Part shown: positions 14,992 through 22,199 of the stretch, in pieces | How the letters are laid out: each line of letters opens with the position of its first letter | Numbering within the stretch: position 1 is the first letter of the stretch | Assembly (NCBI GenBank): GCA_015228695.1 | Contig: JADGDA010000005.1 | Location: 1-26,562 of the forward strand | DNA: 26,562 nt | From: Alphaproteobacteria bacterium | GTDB taxonomy: Bacteria; Pseudomonadota; Alphaproteobacteria; Rhodospirillales; Rhodospirillaceae | Direction of reading: 5' to 3' | Made by a program: the position numbers and the translations under genes | Notes under the pieces: generated by a model | Databases searched by the model: none | The model's input: the letters and a program-made list of their open reading frames with translations, nothing else | Told to the model about the DNA's origin: nothing

Positions 14992-15197
14992 AAATCAGCC
15001 GACACCTCCCCAAAGGATACGGCGGTAACCGCCGCTCAGCCGACGACGTCAAACGCGATGGCTGGTTGGAGCAAGGCCTCCTGGCGGTTGCCATCGATGA
15101 CCCGCGTCTCTCCTGGCCGGAGCGCGAACTCATTCGCCAACTCGGCCAAAAACTTTACGGCATTCCCTCGCAGGCCAAGGAGGCGCGCCATGGATGA
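14988..15197 (+). CDS. Small basic protein, unknown
   Basis: A 69-aa protein with a basic N-terminus (KISRHLPKGYGGNRRS) and a helical C-terminus (LSWPERELIRQLGQKLYG). I do not recognise it. It overlaps the TSCPD gene by 4 nt (ATGA) and the DUF6362 gene by 8 nt, so it sits in the same coupled run. The basic end could bind nucleic acid; this is a guess. Confidence 0.7.
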   Translation: MKISRHLPKGYGGNRRSADDVKRDGWLEQGLLAVAIDDPRLSWPERELIRQLGQKLYGIPSQAKEARHG

Positions 15198-15639
15198 TCA
15201 GCATTGGACCCCGAAAATGGTGGCCGTCTACCTCGAAGAAGCCGCCGACACCCTGCGGCGCTTGCCGGAGACTCGCATCCAAGGATATCGCTCGAGCTGG
15301 CCCGAGATCATCCGTGATTTCTGGGAGGCGTTCGGATGGGAGGAGGTGCGGACCCGTCGTGGGCCACCCAGTCCGGCCGCCATTGATCGCATGGACGTGA
15401 TTCTTCCCTGGCTGCGGTGGTTGGAGAGGGATGAGGCACGCCTCGTCTGGCTTAGGGCCAACGGTCGGCCATGGAAGCTGGTCACCCGCGAGTTCGACAT
15501 CGACCGGACGACGGCATGGCGGCGCTGGACTTACGCGATGATCACCCTCGCGACGCGGCTCAACGCCGGATGTTGCAGCACGTTGCAACACTTTTCCATG
15601 CAACATCCACCCCCCAGTCAAGGTAGTTTGAACCCATAG
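15190..15639 (+). CDS. DUF6362 family protein with C-terminal helix-turn-helix
   Basis: A 149-aa protein. The N-terminus (EEAADTLRRLP, GYRSSWPEIIRDFWEAFG) fits the DUF6362 pattern common in alphaproteobacterial prophages. Residues ~78-125 (RLVWLRANGRPWKLVTREF, IDRTTAWRRW) look like a helix-turn-helix, so it probably binds DNA. The last ~15 residues (CSTLQHFSMQH) are encoded by a cluster of TGCAACA elements. It ends the coupled replication run. A transcription or packaging-initiation role is possible; function is unknown. Confidence 0.75.
   Translation: MDDQHWTPKMVAVYLEEAADTLRRLPETRIQGYRSSWPEIIRDFWEAFGWEEVRTRRGPPSPAAIDRMDVILPWLRWLERDEARLVWLRANGRPWKLVTREFDIDRTTAWRRWTYAMITLATRLNAGCCSTLQHFSMQHPPPSQGSLNP
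15568..15608. repeat. Inverted repeat built from TGCAACA elements at the DUF6362 gene end
   Basis: GGATGTTGCA at 15568-15577 is the perfect inverted complement of TGCAACATCC at 15599-15608. The 21-nt spacer contains the palindrome GTTGCAAC at 15582-15589. TGCAACA or its complement thus occurs three times in 41 bp. It may be an operator, possibly for the HTH protein encoded across it, or a transcript hairpin. Confidence 0.6.
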
Positions 15640-15718
15640 GCTGAACACGTGCGCCAGCGGAGGGAGACCTTCGCGGGCGTCTCGGGTCAAGCATCACGAC
15701 GAGGCGGGAGAAATCCTC

Positions 15719-16081
15719 ATGAACGCCATCACCGGACGGGGGGAGATCGCGCTGTGGCGCGCTGTGATCCAGCAGGCGATGAACGACGCCATGCCGCGTG
15801 CTCGCATGCAGGATGGACGGCCTGTCCTCTCCCTTGAGCGCCGCCGCGAGATGAACAATGCGCGGAGATGGTTTGCCGACGCGGGAAAAGACTTCCGCAT
15901 GGTGTGTGATCACGCTCTGCTCGAGCCGGAGGCTGTCGCGGCGTCGGCGAGGAAGACGATTGCAACGTTTGACGGTGCGCCCCCAAAGATTGAAAATAGC
16001 ACAACCTCAAATGGGTGCAAATCAATCATTGGGAGCTTAAATGCGAATAAATCAACTCTACAAAATGCGCTAAGCCATTGA
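15719..16081 (+). CDS. Phage protein of unknown function
   Basis: A 120-aa protein. The first ~80 residues (IALWRAVIQQAMNDAM, RREMNNARRWFADAGKDFRMVCDHALLEPEAV) look like a conserved helical phage protein in which a DFRxVCxxA segment is followed by ExV. The last ~30 residues are low complexity and encoded by clearly AT-richer DNA, which may be a run-on past the original stop. The start has a GGGAG-type site ~10 nt upstream. It is the last gene before the 536-bp repeat-rich gap. Confidence 0.65.
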   Translation: MNAITGRGEIALWRAVIQQAMNDAMPRARMQDGRPVLSLERRREMNNARRWFADAGKDFRMVCDHALLEPEAVAASARKTIATFDGAPPKIENSTTSNGCKSIIGSLNANKSTLQNALSH

Positions 16082-16415
16082 TTTTACGGGTCCTTCCTGG
16101 CAACAACCAATACGGGAGTAAATGCCCCGGAAGTCCGCTAGCGTCAGGCTATTTTTTTGGGAAGCCACCCGCCGGAATCCACCCCAAAATCAGTCTGAAA
16201 CCCGCAGAAATCCGCCACTCTTCAGGTGGCTTCCGGGTGGCTTCCGGAGTCCAGCCAGCCCGGCCCGGTATTTATTTAACCATTTGAAACTTTTCGACTT
16301 TTTGCCTGGACCCCGGAGTCCAGCCCGGAAGCCACCCTGATATCCACCCGAATATACCAGAAACCCGCAGGAAACAGCCACTTCTTTGCTGGCTTCCGTG
16401 GATTCCTGGAATCCA

Positions 16416-16439
16416 GCCGCTGCCGGTAAGGGCGGCGGC
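16416..16439 (+). terminator. GC-rich hairpin followed by short T run
   Basis: GCCGCTGCC at 16416-16424 can pair, with one G-T wobble, with the GC-rich arm ending at 16439, and TTT follows. It could end transcription of the upstream operon or be part of the leader of the gene at 16618. The T run is short, so termination is uncertain. Confidence 0.3.
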
Positions 16440-16476
16440 TTTGTCGTGTCCGGGGCGGGAACCCTGGAATTGAGCG

Positions 16477-16521
16477 GCGATCACGGACACACAGGCTTCA
16501 TCGGAGCCGGTCGGTGATCGC
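16477..16521. other. 8-bp inverted repeat in the leader of the 16618 gene
   Basis: GCGATCAC at 16477-16484 is the inverted complement of GTGATCGC at 16514-16521, with 29 nt between. It lies ~100 nt before the next start codon. It could be an operator or a leader hairpin; no partner is evident. Confidence 0.35.
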
Positions 16522-16617
16522 TTTGCGATCCCCGCTGCCGCCGGGTGTTCCCCTCCGGCCGGCTTCGATGGAGACCATCCCGGTCGAATGGTCGCCATCA
16601 ATCGATGGAGAGATGCC

Positions 16618-17124
16618 ATGACCAACCAGATCGCCATTCTGAGACAAAACCCCATTGTGGTTGCCGATATCGCTGCTCGGCACAACATGGCTTTGGCAAA
16701 CGCCGCCGACACAAGTCGGCGACAGGTGGCCGCTCGGGAATCGTTCAAGCTCAACCATCAGCGGCTTACCGATACGCTCAAGGGATGGGCCGCGTACGTG
16801 GATGCAAACGGAGCTGGCCCGACGCAGACGCCGGACAAATATTACATCACCGTGAACAGCATGATTTATTCCCGGCTCGGGCTGGGGAAGGTCGTGCGGC
16901 ATGCACGAAAAATCAAGGCATCGGTTCGTGATTGGATGTATCCGACCGAGGCGCTTGCGGTCGCCAGCGCGGAGACGGCCATGACTGAGGCTCTCCGGGA
17001 TGGGATGGCCGCCAATGCCTCCCGGAAAAGCATCAAGGACGAATACACCAGGGCTGCGGACCGTGCCCGCGACTACTTCCTTCCCCTGATCATGGCCGAG
17101 CGCGTGCGGGAAGGTGCGGCATGA
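16618..17124 (+). CDS. Phage protein of unknown function upstream of DUF3102 gene
   Basis: A 168-aa, largely helical protein that I do not recognise. The ATG at 16618 is chosen for GGAG ~9 nt upstream. The middle (PDKYYITVNSMIYSRLGLGKVVRHARK) and the C-terminal helix (SIKDEYTRAADRARDYFLP) are the most structured parts. It overlaps the DUF3102 gene by 4 nt and opens the second plus-strand gene run, after the gene-free region. No membrane segment or catalytic motif was seen. Confidence 0.75.
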   Translation: MTNQIAILRQNPIVVADIAARHNMALANAADTSRRQVAARESFKLNHQRLTDTLKGWAAYVDANGAGPTQTPDKYYITVNSMIYSRLGLGKVVRHARKIKASVRDWMYPTEALAVASAETAMTEALRDGMAANASRKSIKDEYTRAADRARDYFLPLIMAERVREGAA

Positions 17125-18203
17125 GCCAGGACATGACGTTGTTCGATTACACGGGGCTGCCTTCCGAGGCCGCCACCGAAATCCGCGCCGCCGCTGAACG
17201 CATCCGGGTGCGGATGAAACGGACGGCGGAGGACATCATCGAGATCGGACGCGATTTGATCGCGGTGAAGGCGAAGCTGGCGCACGGCCAGTTTCTTCCG
17301 TGGATCGAGGCTGAATTCGGGATGGGGGATGACACGGCCCGTAACTTTATGAACGTGGCGAAGAAATTGGGTGATCAAATACCGAAACTTTCGGGATTTG
17401 CTCCATCCGCCTTGTATCTCCTGGCATCCGCTCCTGCGGAAGTCGTCACCGCTGTCGAAACCCGTGCACAATCTGGCGAGCCATTCGACGTGGCCAAGAT
17501 CAAAGCCGAGATTGCGGCTGCCAAGGCGGCTGAGGCCGCAGCAAACGATGGCTTGGAGGCGTTCAAAGTCGAGGCGGCGAAGAAGCAGGCTGCCGCAAGT
17601 CGGCGGGAGACGAACCTTCTGGAACGCGCGGTTGCCGCCGAAAAGGCGGCGGCGACCATCGCCGCTGAAACCAGCCTCAAAGTCCAGTCGGCGCTGGCCG
17701 AACGGATCGCCAAGGCCGAAGCCGAAGCCAGGGCGGCGCGTGAACAGGCGGCGGAGACGACACGAACTCTTGCCACCGCCGTCGCCAAGGCCACGGCTGA
17801 TGCCGAACAGGCCGCACGTGACAATGCCGAGGCCATGGCCGCCGCCGCGCTGGCCAAGACCAGGAGCGAGGCGGAGAAGTGGGAAGCGAAGGCTGCCGAG
17901 GCGTTGAGGAAGAACGAGGGCTATTCGGCGGCGTTGGCGGATCTTCAGGCCAAGGTGAAGGAACACCGGGAGCTTGTCGATCGGATTGGCAATGACGAAT
18001 ACGAGGCCATGGCAGAAATCAAGATCGCCGATTCCATCATCATGGAGATGAATGTCTCCATGGTGGCCATGGTCGATCTTGAGGACGCGATCCCACAGCC
18101 GAACGCCATCCACAAACTTGAGGTCGCCCGGCAGATGTGCGCGCAGATGGCCGAGGCTCTTGGTAGTTTCCTGGATCGGCCCTCTCGGCCGAGGTGGCCT
18201 TAA
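17121..18203 (+). CDS. DUF3102 domain protein with long coiled coil
   Basis: A 360-aa protein. Residues ~20-90 (RTAEDIIEIGRDLIAVKAKL, GQFLPWIEAEFGMGDDTARN) match the DUF3102 pattern of phage and plasmid proteins. Residues ~120-300 are a long Ala/Glu/Lys-rich helix with heptad character, probably an extended coiled coil. A short helical domain follows. Such proteins are soluble and probably oligomeric; their role is unknown to me, although the DUF3102 part looks DNA-binding-like. It starts in an ATGA overlap and its TAA shares a base with the next ATG. Confidence 0.8.
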   Translation: MSQDMTLFDYTGLPSEAATEIRAAAERIRVRMKRTAEDIIEIGRDLIAVKAKLAHGQFLPWIEAEFGMGDDTARNFMNVAKKLGDQIPKLSGFAPSALYLLASAPAEVVTAVETRAQSGEPFDVAKIKAEIAAAKAAEAAANDGLEAFKVEAAKKQAAASRRETNLLERAVAAEKAAATIAAETSLKVQSALAERIAKAEAEARAAREQAAETTRTLATAVAKATADAEQAARDNAEAMAAAALAKTRSEAEKWEAKAAEALRKNEGYSAALADLQAKVKEHRELVDRIGNDEYEAMAEIKIADSIIMEMNVSMVAMVDLEDAIPQPNAIHKLEVARQMCAQMAEALGSFLDRPSRPRWP

Positions 18204-18769
18204 TGCAGGGACTGAGCGAGCGCCAGTACGCAGCGCATGCCGGGGTGTCGCGGGGTGCGGTGCAGAAGGCCCGTGCCGCCGGACGACTGGTACTGTTTCC
18301 TGACGGCTCCATCAATGTCGCCGCGTCCGACGTCCGTCGGGCGGCGATGACCGATCCGGCAAAGAGCCGTCGCCCCGAACCACCTGCCGCTTCGCACATG
18401 AAGCCGGTGCCCGAGGTGGCGGTCGGTGCGGTACGGGAAACGCTGAAAGAGCATGGCGAGCCGGTTCCTGCCTCCGGTCCGATGACCTTTCTCCAGGCGC
18501 GCACGGCCAACGAGGTTCTGAAGGCTCAGGAACGCCGCCTTCGTCTGCAGAAGCTCAAAGGCGAAGTGGTCGACCGGGCGCGGGCCACGGCTCTGGTGTT
18601 CCGATTGGCCCGCCAGGAACGGGACGCCTGGTTGAACTGGCCGTCGAGGATCAGCGCAGTCATGGCGGCCGAGTTGGGTGTCGATGCCGGTACGCTGCAC
18701 ACAGCGCTGGAGAAGTTCGTCCGCGAACACCTGGGTGAACTGTCCGAAATCCGTCCCAATCTGCGGTGA
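18203..18769 (+). CDS. Putative terminase small subunit (Nu1-like)
   Basis: A 188-aa protein. Residues ~1-45 (LSERQYAAHAGVSRGAVQKA, GRLVLFPDGSI) form a winged-helix-type start like that of lambda Nu1 and related packaging initiators. The rest is helical with a basic stretch (LKAQERRLRLQKLKGEVVDR) and RLARQERDAWLNWPSRI, typical of these proteins. The TAATG overlap supports the ATG at 18203; a GTG at 18194 would add three residues. The large terminase lies 6 kb further on, separated by methyltransferases, so a packaging pairing is likely but not proven by adjacency. Confidence 0.6.
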   Translation: MQGLSERQYAAHAGVSRGAVQKARAAGRLVLFPDGSINVAASDVRRAAMTDPAKSRRPEPPAASHMKPVPEVAVGAVRETLKEHGEPVPASGPMTFLQARTANEVLKAQERRLRLQKLKGEVVDRARATALVFRLARQERDAWLNWPSRISAVMAAELGVDAGTLHTALEKFVREHLGELSEIRPNLR

Positions 18770-20148
18770 TGACCATGACCGACGACCTGCGCATTCAATG
18801 GCTGCCGATCGATGGCCTGCGACCCTACGAGCGCAATCCGCGCACCCATTCGACGGAGCAGGTGGCGATGATCGCCGCGTCGATCGCCGAGTTCGGTTTC
18901 ATCAATCCCATTCTGGTCGATGGGGACATCGGCATCATCGCCGGACATGGGCGGCTGATGGCCGCCCGGCAACTGGGGCTGGAGACGGTCCCGGTGATCC
19001 GGCTCTCCGAGATGACGGCGGAACAGAGGCGGGCCTACGTGATTGCCGACAATCAACTGGCGATTACGGCAGGCTGGGACGAGGCGCTGCTGGCCGAGGA
19101 ACTGCATGCCCTGAACGGCGGAGGCTTCGATCTGTCGTTGCTCGGGTTCGACGACGGCGAACTGGAGCGGCTCATGGCTCCGCTTGATGACGATACTGGT
19201 GACGATACTCCGGAAGCCGACAACGTCGAGGCTGCCGACGAGACGCCGGAGCCTCCACGCGTACCGGTGTCGCGGACGGGAGACCTCTGGAATCTTGGTG
19301 AGCATCGTCTCCTGTGCGGTGACAGCACCGATCCGGCGGCGGTGTTGCGGGTAATGGACGGGAAACTCGCCGATTTGTGTTTTACCTCACCGCCCTACGG
19401 CCAGCAGCGGCTCTACACCCAGGCCATTGCCGATTGGGACGGGCTGATGCGGGGCGCGTTTTCCAACCTGAGAATGGCTGAAACCGGACAGGTGTTGGTC
19501 AATCTGGGCATAATCCATCACAAAAATGAATGGCAGCCGTATTGGTCAGACTGGCTGGAGTGGATGCGCATCCAGGGTTGGCGGCGGTTCTCGCTCTCGG
19601 TCTGGGACCAGGGGCCAGGCCTGCCGGGAGATTGGAACGGGCGTCTGTCGCCTTCGTTCGAGTTCATTTTTCAGTTCAACCGCGCCGCCCGCAAGCCGCA
19701 CAAAATCGTGCCCTGCAAATGGGCCGGGCACGTCAACGACAGCCACGGCGGCATGCGGGAGAAGGACGGCCATGTCGGCGCATGGACCCACGCCGGCCAG
19801 GGCGTGCAGGAGACTCGCATCCCTGACAACGTGATCCGGATCACCCGGCATAAGGCGCGCGGCATTGAGACCGAGCACCCGGCCGTATTCCCGGCGGCCT
19901 TGCCGACCTTCGTCATGGAGACCTACAGCGACCCTGGCGAGGTTTGCTACGAGCCGTTCTCGGGATCCGGAACCATCCTCATTGCCGGGCAGCGTACCGG
20001 TCGCATTGTCCGGGCCATCGAACTGGCCCCGGAGTACTGCGACGTGGCGGTGCTGCGGTTCCGGAACCTGTTCCCGGACGTTCCGGTAACCCTTGAAGGC
20101 GACGGCCGCACCTGGGAGCAGGTGGTGGCCGAGCGGCAGAAAGGTTAA
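18769..20148 (+). CDS. ParB-like domain / DNA methyltransferase fusion 2 (SPPY)
   Basis: A 459-aa protein. Residues ~1-125 are a ParB-like domain (THSTEQVAMIAASIAEFGF, IIAGHGRLMAARQLG). An acidic linker follows (~140-165). The methyltransferase part has FTSPPY (~204-209, motif IV) before YEPFSGSGT (~394-402, motif I), the beta-class order. SPPY is common in N4-cytosine methyltransferases, so N4-cytosine modification is plausible. The ATG at 18769 overlaps the upstream stop (TGATG); GTG 18766 and ATG 18775 are alternatives with no better ribosome site. The ParB half closely resembles that of the next gene. Confidence 0.85.
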   Translation: MTMTDDLRIQWLPIDGLRPYERNPRTHSTEQVAMIAASIAEFGFINPILVDGDIGIIAGHGRLMAARQLGLETVPVIRLSEMTAEQRRAYVIADNQLAITAGWDEALLAEELHALNGGGFDLSLLGFDDGELERLMAPLDDDTGDDTPEADNVEAADETPEPPRVPVSRTGDLWNLGEHRLLCGDSTDPAAVLRVMDGKLADLCFTSPPYGQQRLYTQAIADWDGLMRGAFSNLRMAETGQVLVNLGIIHHKNEWQPYWSDWLEWMRIQGWRRFSLSVWDQGPGLPGDWNGRLSPSFEFIFQFNRAARKPHKIVPCKWAGHVNDSHGGMREKDGHVGAWTHAGQGVQETRIPDNVIRITRHKARGIETEHPAVFPAALPTFVMETYSDPGEVCYEPFSGSGTILIAGQRTGRIVRAIELAPEYCDVAVLRFRNLFPDVPVTLEGDGRTWEQVVAERQKG

Positions 20149-20152
20149 GATC

Positions 20153-21397
20153 ATGTCCGTCCTTGAAATCGCCCAGTGGCCCTTGGACCGCCTGCTGCCT
20201 TACGCCAGAAACGCCCGCACCCACTCCGATGATCAGGTGGCCCAGATCGCCGCCAGCATCGCCGAGTTTGGGTTCAACAATGCGGTTTTGGTTGACGAGC
20301 AGGGCGAGATCATCGCCGGGCACGGCCGATTGCTTGCGGCGCGGCAACTCGGCCTGGCCGAGGTTCCCGTCGTGGTCCTTGCCCATCTGAATGACGCGCA
20401 AAAGCGGGCGTTTCGCATCGGCGACAATCAGATCGCCCTCAATTCCGCTTGGGATGAGGGTATTTTGCGCCAGGAATTGGACGAACTGCGCGATCTGGGC
20501 GTCGATTTGTCCCTCACCGGCTTCGAACTCGATGACATCGACCGCATGTTGGCGGCCGAAGACGGTGGGGATGCCAATGAAGGCGGGGACGAAGCCCCAG
20601 AACCGCCAGCTGATCCTGTCTCCCGGCCCGGCGACCTGTGGCTGCTGGGCGAACATCGTCTGTTGTGCGGTGATGCCACGATCCTGGACGATGTCGAGAA
20701 GTCCCTGGGCGGTACTCGGGCTGCGATGTGCTTTTCCGATCCTCCGTACAATGTCGGCTACACGGGAGGAGCCGGGTCGAAGCGCTCGCGGATCGCCAAC
20801 GACGACCTGGGCAAGGGTTTTGCGACCTTTCTGTTCGACGCCTGCGTCAACATTCTCGCCTGCACAGATGGGGCCGTTTACCTCGCCATGTCATCGTCGG
20901 AGTTGCATTCGCTTCAGAATGTTTTCGTCAACGCTGGCGGCCACTGGTCCACCTTCATCATCTGGGCCAAGGACACGTTTACGCTTGGTCGGGCCGATTA
21001 TCAGCGCCAGTACGAGCCGATTCTGTACGGATGGCGAGAGGGCGTCGCGCACCACTGGTGCGGAGACCGCGACCAGGGTGACGTTTGGCAGATCGCTCGG
21101 CCACGGGTTAACGACCTGCACCCGACCATGAAGCCGGTGGAGCTGGTGGAGCGGGCGGTACGCAATTCCAGTCGGCGCGGCGACTTGGTGCTCGATCCCT
21201 TCGGCGGTTCCGGCACCACTCTGATCGCCTGCGAGAAGGCCGGACGCAAGGCCGCTCTGGTCGAACTCGATCCGGCCTACTGCGACGTGATTGTCCAGCG
21301 GTGGCAGGAGATGACGGGCAAGGCGGCAACGCTGGACGGCGACGGGCGCACCTTTGCGAAAATCGTGGGCACCGAACGCCCGCAGGGGGCCTCGTGA
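20153..21397 (+). CDS. ParB-like domain / DNA methyltransferase fusion 3 (DPPY)
   Basis: A 414-aa protein. The ParB-like N-terminus (ARTHSDDQVAQIAASIAEFG, EIIAGHGRLLAARQLG) is followed by GEHRLLCGDA, FSDPPYNVGY (~193-202, motif IV), HPTMKPVELV and LDPFGGSGTT (~346-355, motif I). The motif order is beta class, and DPPY with HPTxKP suggests N6-adenine methylation of the CcrM-like type. It begins 4 nt after the previous methyltransferase and looks like its duplicate with a different catalytic half. It may protect phage DNA from host restriction or mimic a host methylation mark; target unknown. Confidence 0.9.
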   Translation: MSVLEIAQWPLDRLLPYARNARTHSDDQVAQIAASIAEFGFNNAVLVDEQGEIIAGHGRLLAARQLGLAEVPVVVLAHLNDAQKRAFRIGDNQIALNSAWDEGILRQELDELRDLGVDLSLTGFELDDIDRMLAAEDGGDANEGGDEAPEPPADPVSRPGDLWLLGEHRLLCGDATILDDVEKSLGGTRAAMCFSDPPYNVGYTGGAGSKRSRIANDDLGKGFATFLFDACVNILACTDGAVYLAMSSSELHSLQNVFVNAGGHWSTFIIWAKDTFTLGRADYQRQYEPILYGWREGVAHHWCGDRDQGDVWQIARPRVNDLHPTMKPVELVERAVRNSSRRGDLVLDPFGGSGTTLIACEKAGRKAALVELDPAYCDVIVQRWQEMTGKAATLDGDGRTFAKIVGTERPQGAS

Positions 21398-21492
21398 ATG
21401 ACGTGGCTGTATCTGCCATCTACGAGGCCCGCAGACTGCTCGGCACCGGATCGTCGAATGATCCTGATTGCCAGAAAAAAGTAATCAAATGA
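21394..21492 (+). CDS. Possible 32-aa protein coupled to methyltransferase 3
   Basis: A GTG at 21394 overlaps the methyltransferase stop (GTGA) and has GGGGG ~6 nt upstream. It opens 32 codons (MNDVAVSAIYEARRLLGTGS, then a polar, Lys-rich end). The coupling and the helical start favour a real small gene, but there is no family evidence, so it could equally be untranslated. Confidence 0.35.
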   Translation: MNDVAVSAIYEARRLLGTGSSNDPDCQKKVIK

Positions 21493-21562
21493 TCGTGTTA
21501 TGAGCTTGGCTGTTCTCGTCCGCAGCGCCTTTATGGACGCCATCAAGGATGGAGATCACGCC

Positions 21563-21928
21563 ATGAACACCGAAACGACCCTGCCCACCACCAACACCGC
21601 CTGGGGCTTCTGGGGCGCCATCGCCCACCGCGCCGATCCCGCCCTGGCTTGGCCGTTGGCCATGACGGCGGTTGCCAAGGCCACCGGCTGCCCGGCCACG
21701 GCAGTGCGAGATTTCCTCGACAGCCGCCATGGACGCCATTTCGCCGACGACGTGGTGGGCGGGCTGAGCGACGGGCTTGCCCCTAAGCCCGCCATCGACG
21801 CGGCGATCAAACGCTGGATGGGCTGGACCATCGGTCGCCGGACGGAACAGGAAACCGGCATCCCGCGCGGGCTGCCCTACCTCACCGGCTTCGTCGCCCA
21901 CTGCGAGATCATGGCGGAAATCGACTGA
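21563..21928 (+). CDS. Phage accessory protein of unknown function
   Basis: A 121-aa protein chosen from the ATG at 21563, which has GGAG ~9 nt upstream. It is soluble and probably helical (WPLAMTAVAKATGCPATAVRDFLDSRHGRHFADDVV), ending with RGLPYLTGFVAHCEIMAEID. I do not recognise it with confidence. It stands alone behind a 70-nt AT-richer stretch and ahead of a structured leader, in a block of small accessory genes. Confidence 0.7.
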   Translation: MNTETTLPTTNTAWGFWGAIAHRADPALAWPLAMTAVAKATGCPATAVRDFLDSRHGRHFADDVVGGLSDGLAPKPAIDAAIKRWMGWTIGRRTEQETGIPRGLPYLTGFVAHCEIMAEID

Positions 21929-21948
21929 CGCATCGCCTCCCCGGCACA

Positions 21949-21975
21949 GCCCCGACCGGGTCCGCCCGGCGGGGC
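21949..21975. terminator. Strong GC hairpin, possible terminator or leader structure
   Basis: GCCCCG at 21949-21954 pairs with CGGGGC at 21970-21975, and CGGG at 21957-21960 pairs with CCCG at 21965-21968 inside. The hairpin is very stable but no T run follows, so simple intrinsic termination is doubtful. Confidence 0.35.
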
Positions 21976-22022
21976 TTCGGGTGGTAGCAACGCCGCGATG
22001 GTCGTGGTGCCGTTACCCGAAG
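21975..22022 (+). promoter_or_regulatory. Inverted repeat reaching the ribosome site of the 22032 gene
   Basis: CTTCGGGT at 21975-21982 is the exact inverted complement of ACCCGAAG at 22015-22022. The second arm runs into the AGGAG (22021-22025) used by the ATG at 22032, so pairing would partly hide the ribosome site. The first arm also touches the hairpin at 21949-21975, so the two folds could compete. Confidence 0.4.
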
Positions 22023-22031
22023 GAGAATTCC

Positions 22032-22196
22032 ATGACCGCCAAGAATAACGTCACCCTGGAGAAATTCACCGTCGCGCAGATCACAACCGCCGTCTCTACC
22101 ATAGCCGGGGCGATCAAGAAGAAGCTCGGACACGACGTGACCTCGGAGAAAGTCGAGGGGCGTGGTCGCGTGTACAACATCCGGACGGAGGGCTGA
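22032..22196 (+). CDS. 54-aa orphan half of a DUF3489 domain
   Basis: The start has AAGGAG at good distance. The product contains STIAGAIKKKLGHDVTSEKV followed by GRGRVYNI. This is the second half (recognition helix and wing) of the DUF3489 fold, which in full-length proteins follows a first helix pair. A complete relative with the matching VRGAISGTLRKKLGLDV segment is encoded on the minus strand at 23692-24333. The small protein could be a minimal DNA-binding unit, a competitor of the full protein, or a functional remnant. Confidence 0.75.
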   Translation: MTAKNNVTLEKFTVAQITTAVSTIAGAIKKKLGHDVTSEKVEGRGRVYNIRTEG

Positions 22197-22199
22197 TCC

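Larger units (their letters stand above)
16082..16617. repeat. Gene-free region with two diverged ~100-bp repeats and AT-rich DNA
   Basis: I see no convincing gene here on either strand. Copy A (~16158-16256) and copy B (~16325-16418) share GGAAGCCACCC (16160, 16327), GAAACCCGCAG (16197, 16360) and a final GG(A)RTCCAGCC (16246, 16408; also 16315). Each copy has GGAAGCCACC-type words at the left and GGTGGCTTCC or TGGCTTCC words at the right, so each can fold as a large hairpin. The 68 bp between them is AT-rich. The layout suits a second origin, a regulatory locus or a structured RNA. Confidence 0.75.

Noticed and set aside
16272..16754. Minus-strand frame over the gene-free region
   Set aside because: Its repetitive Gly/Trp/Leu peptide comes from the DNA repeats, and it runs into the supported gene at 16618; no ribosome site was seen.
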